From JAXDAY01 sp034679345 (GTDB taxonomy: Bacteria; Eisenbacteria; RBG-16-71-46; CAIMUX01; VGJL01): 64,000 nucleotides of DNA. Below the pieces are notes generated by a model. It made no database searches, was not told the DNA's origin, and saw only the letters and a program-made list of their open reading frames with translations. The stretch spans positions 94,859 through 158,858 of the forward strand of contig JAXDAY010000015.1 of the NCBI GenBank assembly GCA_034679345.1. Reading direction: 5' to 3'. The position numbers and the translations under genes were made by a program. Positions within the stretch are counted from its first letter, which is position 1; each line of letters starts with the position of its first letter. Positions 17,643 to 24,834 of this stretch are shown piece by piece.

Positions 17643-18347
17643 CTAGGACTTGCGGAGGACCAGAATGTGGGCGGTCGTCCAAGGAACGCAAAACGATTGT
17701 TCCAGGGCGTAAGGGCCAGGGTCGATGAGCCCCTGCTCGTGAGCCTCCATGATTTCATCCCCCCACCGGGGCCCCTTGAACGTCACAATCTTCCCCCCCG
17801 CGCGCACCAAGGGGCCGAACTCCCGGAGCGTGCCGACCAGATCGGTGACGGCCCGACTCAAGAGCACATCGAACGTGCCCACCAGCTCCCCCCGGGCGAC
17901 CAGCGTCTCAACCCTGGCCTGGTAGAGGGGAACGTTTGACACGTCGAGGATCTGCATGACGTGCTGGAGGAAGACGCACCTCTTATGGGCTGACTCGACG
18001 AGGGAGATCTCCAGACTGGGGCTCCAGATCTTGAGCACAAGACCAGGAAAGCCAGCACCTGTGCCTATATCCACCCATCTGGAATTGGGTGTGGGATCAA
18101 CACCCAAATACACACCCAAAGATGCTGCAATATGTTTTGTGACAATGAATTGCAAGTCCCCATGCGAGAGCAGACCATGGCGCCTATTCCATGCGAGCAG
18201 CTCGAGGCAGTAACGATGCAGCTTCGTCGGCACATCATTGGGCGCCTTTAGGCCAAATGGCTGGATCCTCTCAAGAAGAGTCCGGAGATCCTCGGTCAGC
18301 CACCCGGGGGCGGTGGGATGACGTGAGGTCGGTTCTCCTGGGTTCAC
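17643..18347 (-). CDS. rsmG: 16S rRNA (guanine-527-N7)-methyltransferase RsmG
   Basis: This 234-residue class I SAM methyltransferase has motif I at WVDIGTGAGFPGLVL (about 91-105) and further motifs ISLVESAHKRCVFLQHV, VLLSRAVTDL and KIVTFKGPRWGDEI. RsmG methylates G527 in the 530 loop of 16S rRNA, and loss gives low-level streptomycin resistance in other bacteria. It occupies its classical place between yidC and parA. The start is GTG (18347). The stretch at 18060-18160 is noticeably AT-richer than its surroundings. Confidence 0.95.
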   Translation of the reverse strand: MNPGEPTSRHPTAPGWLTEDLRTLLERIQPFGLKAPNDVPTKLHRYCLELLAWNRRHGLLSHGDLQFIVTKHIAASLGVYLGVDPTPNSRWVDIGTGAGFPGLVLKIWSPSLEISLVESAHKRCVFLQHVMQILDVSNVPLYQARVETLVARGELVGTFDVLLSRAVTDLVGTLREFGPLVRAGGKIVTFKGPRWGDEIMEAHEQGLIDPGPYALEQSFCVPWTTAHILVLRKS

Positions 18348-18360
18348 GGCCCCCCCCGCG

Positions 18361-20073
18361 TCAGCGGCTCTTTCGGCCGGCCCTCGGGCGCTCGGGCTTC
18401 TCTGGCGCGACCGGGATCAGCGCAGGAGCCGGGGTCCGATTGATCAGAATCTGCTGGGCGACGCTCATCAGGTTGCTCGTGGTCCAGTAGAGGACCAGCC
18501 CTGAAGCCATCGAATAGAAGAAGATCGTCATCATGATCGGCATCAGATAGCCGATCGCCGCCTGCCTTGGATCGGTCGGCGTGATCTTCTGCTGCCAGAG
18601 CATCGTCCCGGCCATGACCAGGGGGAGCACGTTCACAGGGAAGCCGGCAAGGTGCGCGACCGTGTCCGGCGCGGAGAGATCCTGCATCCAGAGCCCGAAG
18701 GGCTCCTTGCGCAGTTGCACGGCATTCGCGAGCACGAAGTAGAGGCCTGAGAGAACCGGCAGCTGAATCAGCATCGGCAGGCATCCGCCCATCGGGTTGA
18801 TCTTATACTTTCGATAGAGTTCCATCATCTCCTGGTTACGCTTGGCGGGATCGTCCTTGAACTTCGCATTGATCCGGTCCAGCTCGGGCTTGACCATCTG
18901 CATTCGCCTCATGGAGTCCATGCTCTTCTTCGTGAGAGGATAGAAGGCGACCCGCAGCAGGATCGATAGTATGATGATCTCCCATCCATAGTTCGGAATC
19001 ACCCGATTGGTGGCCTCGAAGAACTTCATGAGCAGTTTCGAGAAGGGTCGGAAGATCCCAGGACCCAGGTCCTGCACACGCTCCAGCCCCACCTTGTAGC
19101 TCTCGAGGATTCCGTAATGGATAGGTCCCAGATAGAGCTTGAATCCGATCTCGGTCTCGCCCGTCGTCGAGAGGGGCTCGCTCATGATGGCGCTCGCCTC
19201 ATGCGTTACGCCGTTGTGTTGCGTGACGATCCTGCGATCCCTTGGTTGATCGAGGAGGATTGCCCCAAGAAAGTATCGGTTCCTGACTCCCATCCACCGA
19301 AGCGTTCCCTCATTCTCTTCCGTCCGGACTCCACCGCCCCCACGGGAGCATCCAAGAGCCCCTCCTCCGGAGTGATTGCGGACGAAGTCCTTCCCGAAGA
19401 GCGCCACGGTGGAGATCGCCGCGTGGTCCGTCCGCGCGTCCTTCTCGAGAACCGGCATTCCATCGCTCCATCCGATCTCGAGTGCGGAGGCCTCATCCTC
19501 TGTCCCGACCCCCAGAATCCGAATCTCCAGCCTGCAGTCGTAGCGATCACGCGGGATCGTATAGATCTTCTCAACCTCGACCCCGGAGTCGTTACGCGCC
19601 AGGAACCGGACCACGGTCGAATCGGCCTCTCGCACGACTGTGGGGGTGAACCGGGTCGAGTCGGTGCGCAAGACGCCCCGCTTGCCGCGCAGCCCGAAGG
19701 AGAGCGCGCCCTGCGTCCTGTCCCGCACCAAATCAGCGGGGTGCCCATCTTCTCCCGTGTACTTGAGGAGCCTCCACGATCGCAGCGTCCCTCCGATCGG
19801 ATCGAACTCCGCGTGCACGAGTTCGGTCTCGACATCGATCAGCCCGACCATCTCCGGATCTCCGTCCGCGTTGCGGAGCACGGCTGCGTCAGAGAGGCGC
19901 TCGGTTCGCTCGGACGGAGACGGCGCCTCCAGCACCGGTCGTGTGGGCGCAACGGCCGTCGTGTCCGCGATGAACGGAACGGGTTCCCTGCTGGTGCGCT
20001 TGCCGAAGAGCATCTGGTTGGCGACGAGGACCAGCACCGCCAGACCCATCGCAAGCAGCATCCGCCTGTCCAT
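18361..20073 (-). CDS. yidC: Membrane protein insertase YidC
   Basis: This 570-residue YidC/Oxa1/Alb3 protein has the Gram-negative layout: an N-terminal signal-anchor (residues 3-22), a large periplasmic beta-sandwich domain (about 60-330), then five membrane helices. The conserved core is KPELDRINAKFKDDPAKRNQEM followed by NPMGGCLPMLIQLPVLSGLY, and a basic C-terminal tail ends RPRAGRKSR. It inserts and folds inner-membrane proteins alone or with SecYEG. The ATG at 20073 (MDRRMLLAM) is chosen over an in-frame upstream start at 20145 that would overlap yidD. A periplasmic domain of this size implies a two-membrane envelope. Confidence 0.95.
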   Translation of the reverse strand: MDRRMLLAMGLAVLVLVANQMLFGKRTSREPVPFIADTTAVAPTRPVLEAPSPSERTERLSDAAVLRNADGDPEMVGLIDVETELVHAEFDPIGGTLRSWRLLKYTGEDGHPADLVRDRTQGALSFGLRGKRGVLRTDSTRFTPTVVREADSTVVRFLARNDSGVEVEKIYTIPRDRYDCRLEIRILGVGTEDEASALEIGWSDGMPVLEKDARTDHAAISTVALFGKDFVRNHSGGGALGCSRGGGGVRTEENEGTLRWMGVRNRYFLGAILLDQPRDRRIVTQHNGVTHEASAIMSEPLSTTGETEIGFKLYLGPIHYGILESYKVGLERVQDLGPGIFRPFSKLLMKFFEATNRVIPNYGWEIIILSILLRVAFYPLTKKSMDSMRRMQMVKPELDRINAKFKDDPAKRNQEMMELYRKYKINPMGGCLPMLIQLPVLSGLYFVLANAVQLRKEPFGLWMQDLSAPDTVAHLAGFPVNVLPLVMAGTMLWQQKITPTDPRQAAIGYLMPIMMTIFFYSMASGLVLYWTTSNLMSVAQQILINRTPAPALIPVAPEKPERPRAGRKSR

Positions 20074-20102
20074 ACTGGAGAGTCCTTCCTGTCCCGTTCG
20101 TG

Positions 20103-20312
20103 TCAGGGAACGGGGTCGAATCCGTGGGGCCCCATCGGCCGGCACCGAACCAGCCGACGAATCGCTAGCGGGATGCCCCGCTTGACTCCATGCCGGCGAA
20201 TCGCATCCTCTGCATACCTGGAACAGCTCGGGTGGAATCTACAGGTTGGAGGGAAGAGCGGCGAGATCAGGAGGCGGTAGACGCCGATTAGGAGAAGGAG
20301 GAGCGTTCTCAC
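20103..20312 (-). CDS. yidD: Membrane protein insertion efficiency factor YidD
   Basis: This is a 69-residue YidD with the family pattern VYRLLISPLFPPTCRFHPSC followed by SRYAEDAIRRHG and the end motif GPHGFDPVP. YidD associates with the inner face of the membrane and aids YidC-dependent insertion. The start is GTG at 20312, overlapping the rnpA stop as GTGA. Order and coupling (rnpA-yidD-yidC) are standard. Confidence 0.94.
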   Translation of the reverse strand: MRTLLLLLIGVYRLLISPLFPPTCRFHPSCSRYAEDAIRRHGVKRGIPLAIRRLVRCRPMGPHGFDPVP

Positions 20313-20830
20313 GAAGCCTCCGGTCGGATCGGCTCACCCGGCTCCGGTGTCCACAGCCGGGCCAGCTTTAACAATCCCTCGAGCTCAGTCCGAATCTCGT
20401 CCGATCCGGCATCTCGGCAGGCGCCTCGGGCGATCAAGACAACGTCGAATCCGTCGACCCTCATTCGACCCCGGGACAGCCGGAATGCTTCCCGCAGAAT
20501 TCGTTTGCAGCGGTTTCGTACAACCGCGCCACCGATCTTCCGACTCGCTACGACGGCCCGGCGAGTCAACCCACGGCCGTTCTCGCAGACGATTAGAACA
20601 AAGAGCCGCCCGCGGTACGCGGTCCCTCGGTCGTAGATTCTACGAAAGTCGTCGCGGTGACGAAGAGGGGAGTCGATGGCGGCCCCACCTAGACGGTCAG
20701 GCGGCGCCGCCCCTTGGCCCGGCGGCGACGGAGCACCTTTCGCCCGCCGACCGACCGCATCCGCGATCGGAAGCCATGCGTTCTCCGACGGCTCTTGTTG
20801 TGGGGTTGGTATGTCCTCTTCAAGATTCAC
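20309..20830 (-). CDS. rnpA: Ribonuclease P protein component, N-terminally extended and overlapping rpmH
   Basis: The RnpA core (last about 115 residues) is clear: LRHRDDFRRIYDRGTAYRGR, VVASRKIGG and the RNR signature AVVRNRCKRILREAF. It binds RNase P RNA for 5' processing of tRNA. No ATG, GTG or TTG exists in frame between the rpmH stop and the conserved core. The start must therefore lie upstream of rpmH or use a rare codon. I take GTG at 20830, with AGGA eight bases upstream, giving 173 residues with a roughly 55-residue Pro/Ala/Gly-rich extension read from inside rpmH in another frame. An ATG at 20884 lies in the promoter's -10 and is unlikely to be transcribed. A similar nesting is known in Thermus. 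Confidence 0.85.
   Translation of the reverse strand: MNLEEDIPTPQQEPSENAWLPIADAVGRRAKGAPSPPGQGAAPPDRLGGAAIDSPLRHRDDFRRIYDRGTAYRGRLFVLIVCENGRGLTRRAVVASRKIGGAVVRNRCKRILREAFRLSRGRMRVDGFDVVLIARGACRDAGSDEIRTELEGLLKLARLWTPEPGEPIRPEAS
20689..20823 (-). CDS. rpmH: Ribosomal protein L34 (TTG start, nested in rnpA)
   Basis: Forty-four codons begin with TTG and read KRTYQPHNKSRRRTHGFRSR and onward to RRRAKGRRRLTV, an intact L34 of the 50S subunit. GGGAGG lies six bases before the TTG. The whole gene sits within the longer rnpA frame, in a different phase, and its TTG follows the rnpA GTG after only four bases, so one ribosome binding region probably serves both. It is short and has a non-ATG start, so automatic callers can miss it. 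Confidence 0.93.
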   Translation of the reverse strand: MKRTYQPHNKSRRRTHGFRSRMRSVGGRKVLRRRRAKGRRRLTV

Positions 20831-20879
20831 CTCCCGATTCCTACCGCTCCGAGGACCAACCCTCCGAGCACAGTCAGTC

Positions 20880-20909
20880 AACATATCCCTTTGACCAGGC
20901 TCCCGTCAA
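20880..20909 (-). promoter_or_regulatory. Promoter for rpmH/rnpA
   Basis: On the minus strand TTGACG (20904-20909) and TATGTT (20880-20885) are 18 bases apart. Transcription would start near 20873, some 43 bases before the rnpA GTG. The ATG at 20884 is part of the -10, which argues against it as a start codon. Confidence 0.55.
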
Positions 20910-21194
20910 TCCCAGGATCCCATCCCCATAGATCCCTGTCGGTTCAGCGACCTCGCCCGGGCCCCTTCGGCATGCCCCCGGCCGACAGCCCCCGAGCGCT
21001 CTACGGGACGTAGTCTATCATGTTTCACCACAAGCAGATAGCTGGGCCCAGCTCCCCCCTCAAAATACCATTGGACAGGTTCGGGGGCGATGCTAGGATG
21101 CCGCCACTCCCTGGGGAGTGTTCAAAACTCGACCAGCGATGTCCGTCACCAGAGCCTGACACCGAAATCTCGTTCGTCGACTAAGACTGGGTGG

Positions 21195-21212
21195 TGTGGA
21201 TCATGTGGAAAA
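21195..21212. promoter_or_regulatory. Two abutting DnaA-box-like sites
   Basis: TGTGGATCA (21195-21203) and TGTGGAAAA (21204-21212) each differ by one base from TGTGGATAA, the reverse complement of the DnaA box. They are head-to-tail with no gap. Confidence 0.5.
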
Positions 21213-21369
21213 GTGTGATTTGGCACTCGATTCTTGACTGTCTAATTTCCTATTCAGAAACAAGTTACGAGTCCACCCAGAGTGTTGGTTCCCTACGGTG
21301 CCTCTTCCGGAGGCATGCAGACAACCGAGCTGGTCCGCGCCCCTCCTAAATCACCCCCCAAAATCGACT

Positions 21370-21378
21370 TGTTGATAA
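21370..21378. promoter_or_regulatory. DnaA-box-like site upstream of dnaA
   Basis: TGTTGATAA differs by one base from TGTGGATAA. It is 45 bases before the dnaA start, where DnaA commonly represses its own gene. Confidence 0.4.
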
Positions 21379-21422
21379 GTGTGTGAACAACCCGGGCGGC
21401 GGACCCGCCCCTGGAGGAAAAC

Positions 21423-22862
21423 TTGCCGGATAGCGACCTGGGAGAGCTGTGGCAAGTCGTTCTGACGTCTCTGGAGAAGCGAATCACGGACCAGCGCTTC
21501 AACACATGGTTCAATCCTTTGGTACCAAAAGCGTTAGATGATTCAACGCTCACGATTCAAGTCCCGAACCCGTTTTTTGTCGACTGGTTCGAGGAGCACA
21601 ACCTGCCCATCCTGCGGCGGTCGATCCAGGAAGCCCTGGGCTGGATCCCTGAGATTCGGTTCATCGTCGACGAGAACTACCGCGAGCACTTTGCGGCCGC
21701 CGTGGTCCCTTCCAGTCCAAAGACAGAGCATCCCGATGGATCGCCTGCGGAGTTCCCTGCGAGCCGCAGAAGGTTCGAATCCTCTAACCTCAACCCACGC
21801 TTTACATTCTCGAATTTCGTCGTCGGCCGAAGCAATGAGCTCGCCCACGCTGCCTGTCAGGCCGTGGCGAAGGATCCTGGGCATGTCTATAACCCGCTCT
21901 TCATCTACGGGGGGGTCGGCCTCGGCAAGACGCACCTGATGCAGGCGATCGGCCTGGCGCTGTGCGCACGCAACTCCATGGCACGCATCCATTACGTTGG
22001 TGCCGAGACTTTCATGAACGAGATGATCGAAGCGATTCGAGCCGGCACCACTATCGAATTCAGGGAAAAGTACCGCAGTCTCGATCTCCTCCTGATCGAC
22101 GATATCCAGTTCCTCTCGGGAAAGGGACGCACCGAAGAGGAGTTCTTCCACACCTTCAATGTCCTCTATGATGCGAACAAGCAGGTCGTCGTGAACTGCG
22201 ATCGTCCTCCCAGCGATCTGGTCTCCCTCGAGGAGCGGCTCACCAGTCGCTTCCAGTGCGGGCTAGTCGCCGACATCCATCCGCCTGATATCGAGACTCG
22301 CATCGCCATATTGCGACAGAAAGCGGCGCGCGAGGGGATCGGAATCCCAGACCGTGTGATCTTCATGCTCGCCGAGTCGATCCGGTCGAATATCCGTGAA
22401 TTGGAGGGCGCGCTGGTTCGTCTCTCCGCCCTCGCCTCGCTGGCGAACAGCCCGATCACGGAGGATCTCGCCAAGGATGCGCTTCGAGGCTATCTCAGGA
22501 TTCAGGCGTCCGGCCCACCGGATATCGTTACGATCCAAAGGGTTGTGGCCAAATATTTCGACGTCTCTGTCGAATCAATCAGGGGAAAGCGTCGCACCAG
22601 CCATCTCGCTCTCGCTCGGCAGGTCGCCATGTACGAGGCAAAGCAGCACACCGGCATGACACTCGTTGAGATCGGCAAGCGGTTCGGCAATCGGGACCAT
22701 AGCACCGTCATCTATGCCCTGAATCGGGTAGCCGAGGAATTGCGCCGCAACGAGGTCCTCAGACGGACAATTTCCCAGGTCGAGGCGGAGATCACCGGCG
22801 CAGCCGGGCAGCCCACCGTCGCCCGCGCCACGATGCCGACCATTCCGGACCCCATTTCCTGA
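21423..22862 (+). CDS. dnaA: Chromosomal replication initiator DnaA
   Basis: This 479-residue DnaA has four domains: domain I (about 1-85, LWQVVLTSLEKRITDQRFNT), a short linker, an AAA+ domain III, and a DNA-binding domain IV. The AAA+ part shows Walker A GGVGLGKTHL and Walker B LLLIDDIQFL. Domain IV has the signature GNRDHSTVIYALNRV near residues 421-435. It binds DnaA boxes and melts oriC. The start is TTG at 21423, supported by GGAGG at 21413-21417; the second residue is proline. It is the first plus-strand gene right of the divergence point. Confidence 0.97.
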   Translation: MPDSDLGELWQVVLTSLEKRITDQRFNTWFNPLVPKALDDSTLTIQVPNPFFVDWFEEHNLPILRRSIQEALGWIPEIRFIVDENYREHFAAAVVPSSPKTEHPDGSPAEFPASRRRFESSNLNPRFTFSNFVVGRSNELAHAACQAVAKDPGHVYNPLFIYGGVGLGKTHLMQAIGLALCARNSMARIHYVGAETFMNEMIEAIRAGTTIEFREKYRSLDLLLIDDIQFLSGKGRTEEEFFHTFNVLYDANKQVVVNCDRPPSDLVSLEERLTSRFQCGLVADIHPPDIETRIAILRQKAAREGIGIPDRVIFMLAESIRSNIRELEGALVRLSALASLANSPITEDLAKDALRGYLRIQASGPPDIVTIQRVVAKYFDVSVESIRGKRRTSHLALARQVAMYEAKQHTGMTLVEIGKRFGNRDHSTVIYALNRVAEELRRNEVLRRTISQVEAEITGAAGQPTVARATMPTIPDPIS

Positions 22863-23316
22863 ACGCCCGCAACTTCGACATCTCCACATCGAGAACATGT
22901 GGAAACCTTGATCTCCACGGGACAGACCCTGATTCCACATTGCAGAGGCCAGCGAATCGACAGTGGTGGTTGTCCTGTAATGTATTGTCATTCAATAAGT
23001 TACATGTATTCATTCCTGAAGTCCACACTCTCCACGCTCCTACGGCTACGGCTAGTCTTGTTAATTCTAGAACCAGTTCTCGGAACATTCGGCCAAGCCC
23101 TCCGGCCGGTCTTGCCTTTGCATAGAGCAGTTCGTACCATAGAGATCTTGGGAATCCATCCGCAGATTTTGGGGCGGAATGCGACTCGATGGAAAGGATG
23201 GATTGCACGGCCGACCCCGACAGGGAGCGCGTTCCGCGCATGAAACCCTCTATTGGACCTAGGGATGAGGCGCGTCGGTGCCGCCCGGCCCATGTGACGG
23301 CACAAGTGAGGTCATG
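22863..23316. other. dnaA-dnaN intergenic region with repeated TCCACAT motifs and an AT-rich stretch
   Basis: About 450 bases lack a credible gene. The first 80 bases hold TCTCCACAT (22881), ATGTGGAAA (22897), TCTCCACG (22912) and ATTCCACAT (22932), which share a CCACA core but have two or more mismatches to the DnaA box. They are followed by an AT-rich run (about 22977-23015). This is the second usual location of oriC or of a bipartite origin. The remainder (23040-23300) shows nothing I can name. Confidence 0.45.
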
Positions 23317-24471
23317 ATGGACTTTTCCGTCGTGCAGAGTGAGCTTCTCCGGACACTTCAGCTCGTTGGCTCGGTTGTTCCGGCCAAGAGCGTGCTTCAG
23401 AGCGTTCTCTCGTCCGTCCTGATTCGAGCTACGGATGATGGGCGGGTCAGGCTCGAAGGAACCGACGGCGATCAGTACCTCCGGACCGAGCTACGGGCCA
23501 CGGTGGAGTCGCCCGGGATCGTCGCAGTCCAGGGCCGCAGGTTCTTGGAGATCGTCAAGGAACTGCCAGCGAGCACAATTCGGCTGCGGCTGAAGGGAAA
23601 CTCCCTCGAGGTTGTTTGCGGGCAAGGCAAGTTTCGGCTCGTCACCCGCAGCGCCGACGACTTCCCTGTGCTTCCGGAAGTTCCGGACTCGAAGAAGGTA
23701 GACATTCCACCGGCGGAACTCGAGCGACTGATCCGAAGGACGGGGTACGCCGTCGCCACGGATGAGTCGCGTCTCGAGCTGACCGGAGTTCTCATCGAAT
23801 CTCGAGGCTCGGAGCTCCGCTTCGTCGGAACCGATGGGCACCGACTCGCTCGCGCCTCGTTCGCTACCGCGACGCAGGGAGAGTGGAAGATCCTTGTTCC
23901 GCCGAGAACGCTCTCTACCGTCCAGAAGCTGCTCTCCGATTCGGATGGGAATGTCCGAGTCTCGGCAGACAGCCGGCACGTGAGGTTCGATGTTGGGCCA
24001 AGCCAGCTGATTGGCAGGTTGCTCGGAGGGGAGTACCCGAACTACGAGCGGGTGATCCCCACGGGCAATGATCTCAAGGCGATCGTCCGAAGCGATGCCT
24101 TGCTGGCCGGCGTGCGAAGGGTCGGCATCTTCAGCGACAGCTTCACGAAGCGAGTGACCCTGGGACTGGAGACGGGAAAACTGCGCATCTCGGTCCAGAC
24201 ACAGGACATCGGCGAAGCCGAGGAGGAGATCGAGGCGAGGTACGAGGGGGAGACGATCCGGATCAGCTACAACGCTGCATACATGATCGAGATGCTGCGC
24301 ACGATGGAGTCCGAGGAAGTGGAGATGGCCTTCAAGGGATCGAACCTCGCAGGCGTCTTTCAGCCGGCGGGGCCGGCGGGCGGGGATCTCCTGTGCCTGG
24401 TTATGCCGTTGAGGCTCCCCGATGAGGAGCCGGCGGCCTCTGGGGCGAAGACGGATGGCGGGTTGCGGTAG
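23317..24471 (+). CDS. dnaN: DNA polymerase III beta subunit (sliding clamp)
   Basis: This 384-residue beta clamp consists of three similar domains. MDFSVVQSELLRTLQLVGSV begins domain 1, GVLIESRGSELRFVGTDGHR is the domain 2 signature, and the C-terminus ends with the clamp's usual M-P-L-R-L segment (LVMPLRLPDEEP), here extended by about 17 residues. It encircles DNA as a dimer and tethers polymerase III. Two adjacent ATGs exist at 23314 and 23317; GAGGT at 23308-23312 suits the second. It follows dnaA after a long gap and precedes a dciA-like gene by one base. Confidence 0.96.
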   Translation: MDFSVVQSELLRTLQLVGSVVPAKSVLQSVLSSVLIRATDDGRVRLEGTDGDQYLRTELRATVESPGIVAVQGRRFLEIVKELPASTIRLRLKGNSLEVVCGQGKFRLVTRSADDFPVLPEVPDSKKVDIPPAELERLIRRTGYAVATDESRLELTGVLIESRGSELRFVGTDGHRLARASFATATQGEWKILVPPRTLSTVQKLLSDSDGNVRVSADSRHVRFDVGPSQLIGRLLGGEYPNYERVIPTGNDLKAIVRSDALLAGVRRVGIFSDSFTKRVTLGLETGKLRISVQTQDIGEAEEEIEARYEGETIRISYNAAYMIEMLRTMESEEVEMAFKGSNLAGVFQPAGPAGGDLLCLVMPLRLPDEEPAASGAKTDGGLR

Positions 24472-24472
24472 G

Positions 24473-24832
24473 ATGAATGAATCCTCGTCGACACCCTTCC
24501 GTAGAAAGAGATCTCCGGCTCGGAGCGGAAGACCCCGCGCGGTCGCGGAGATATTGGACCGGTACCTCCGTGCCAGTGGAATGCGGCAGGGTTTCGAGGA
24601 CCATCGAGTCGTCGCTTGCTGGCCGGAAATTGCGGGAGAGAGTCTGGCGAAGGATACGTACCCGATCAGGGTCGAAAAGGGGGTTTTGTGGATCGGCGTG
24701 AAGAACGCGCCCCTGGCGAACCAGTTGCTGTATCTGAAGACAGCGATCATCGAGCGGATCAGGGAAACGGTGCCGGGCGCGCGGATTCGGGATCTTCGCT
24801 TCCTCCACCGGCCAGATGTCGCACGGAGATGA
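24473..24832 (+). CDS. dciA: DciA-like (DUF721) helicase-loading protein
   Basis: The protein is 119 residues. A basic, disordered N-terminus (FRRKRSPARSGRPR) is followed by a DUF721/DciA domain (about 28-115) with a KH-like fold: ILDRYLRASGMRQGF, VVACWPEIAGESLAKDTYPI, LWIGVKNAPLANQLLYLK. DciA is regarded as the ancestral partner that loads replicative helicase DnaB where DnaC/DnaI are absent. The neighbours fit that job: dnaN one base upstream and gyrB two bases downstream. recF, which often sits here, is absent. Confidence 0.85.
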   Translation: MNESSSTPFRRKRSPARSGRPRAVAEILDRYLRASGMRQGFEDHRVVACWPEIAGESLAKDTYPIRVEKGVLWIGVKNAPLANQLLYLKTAIIERIRETVPGARIRDLRFLHRPDVARR

Positions 24833-24834
24833 AC

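Larger units (their letters stand above)
20910..21422. other. rnpA-dnaA intergenic region, probable replication origin
   Basis: This gene-free gap separates minus-strand and plus-strand transcription. It contains two abutting DnaA-box-like 9-mers (21195-21212) followed within about 20 bases by an AT-rich stretch (about 21213-21270) that could unwind, and a third box-like site (21370-21378). It also has a 14-bp palindrome AGCTGGGCCCAGCT (21040-21053), a hairpin CACTCC-CTGG-GGAGTG (21105-21120) and a 6-bp hairpin (21394-21410) just before the dnaA binding site. No convincing coding sequence is present. Confidence 0.6.

Noticed and set aside
20884..20885. ATG at 20884 as the rnpA start (191 residues)
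   Set aside because: It forms part of the predicted -10 element, so it would precede transcription; GTG 20830 fits better.
21234..21256. TTGACT followed by TATTCA as a dnaA promoter
   Set aside because: The spacing is only 11 bases; no acceptable alternative -10 is at 16-18 bases.
21772..21782. GGTTCGAATCC, resembling a tRNA T-arm
   Set aside because: It lies inside dnaA coding sequence and no cloverleaf or acceptor stem can be formed around it.
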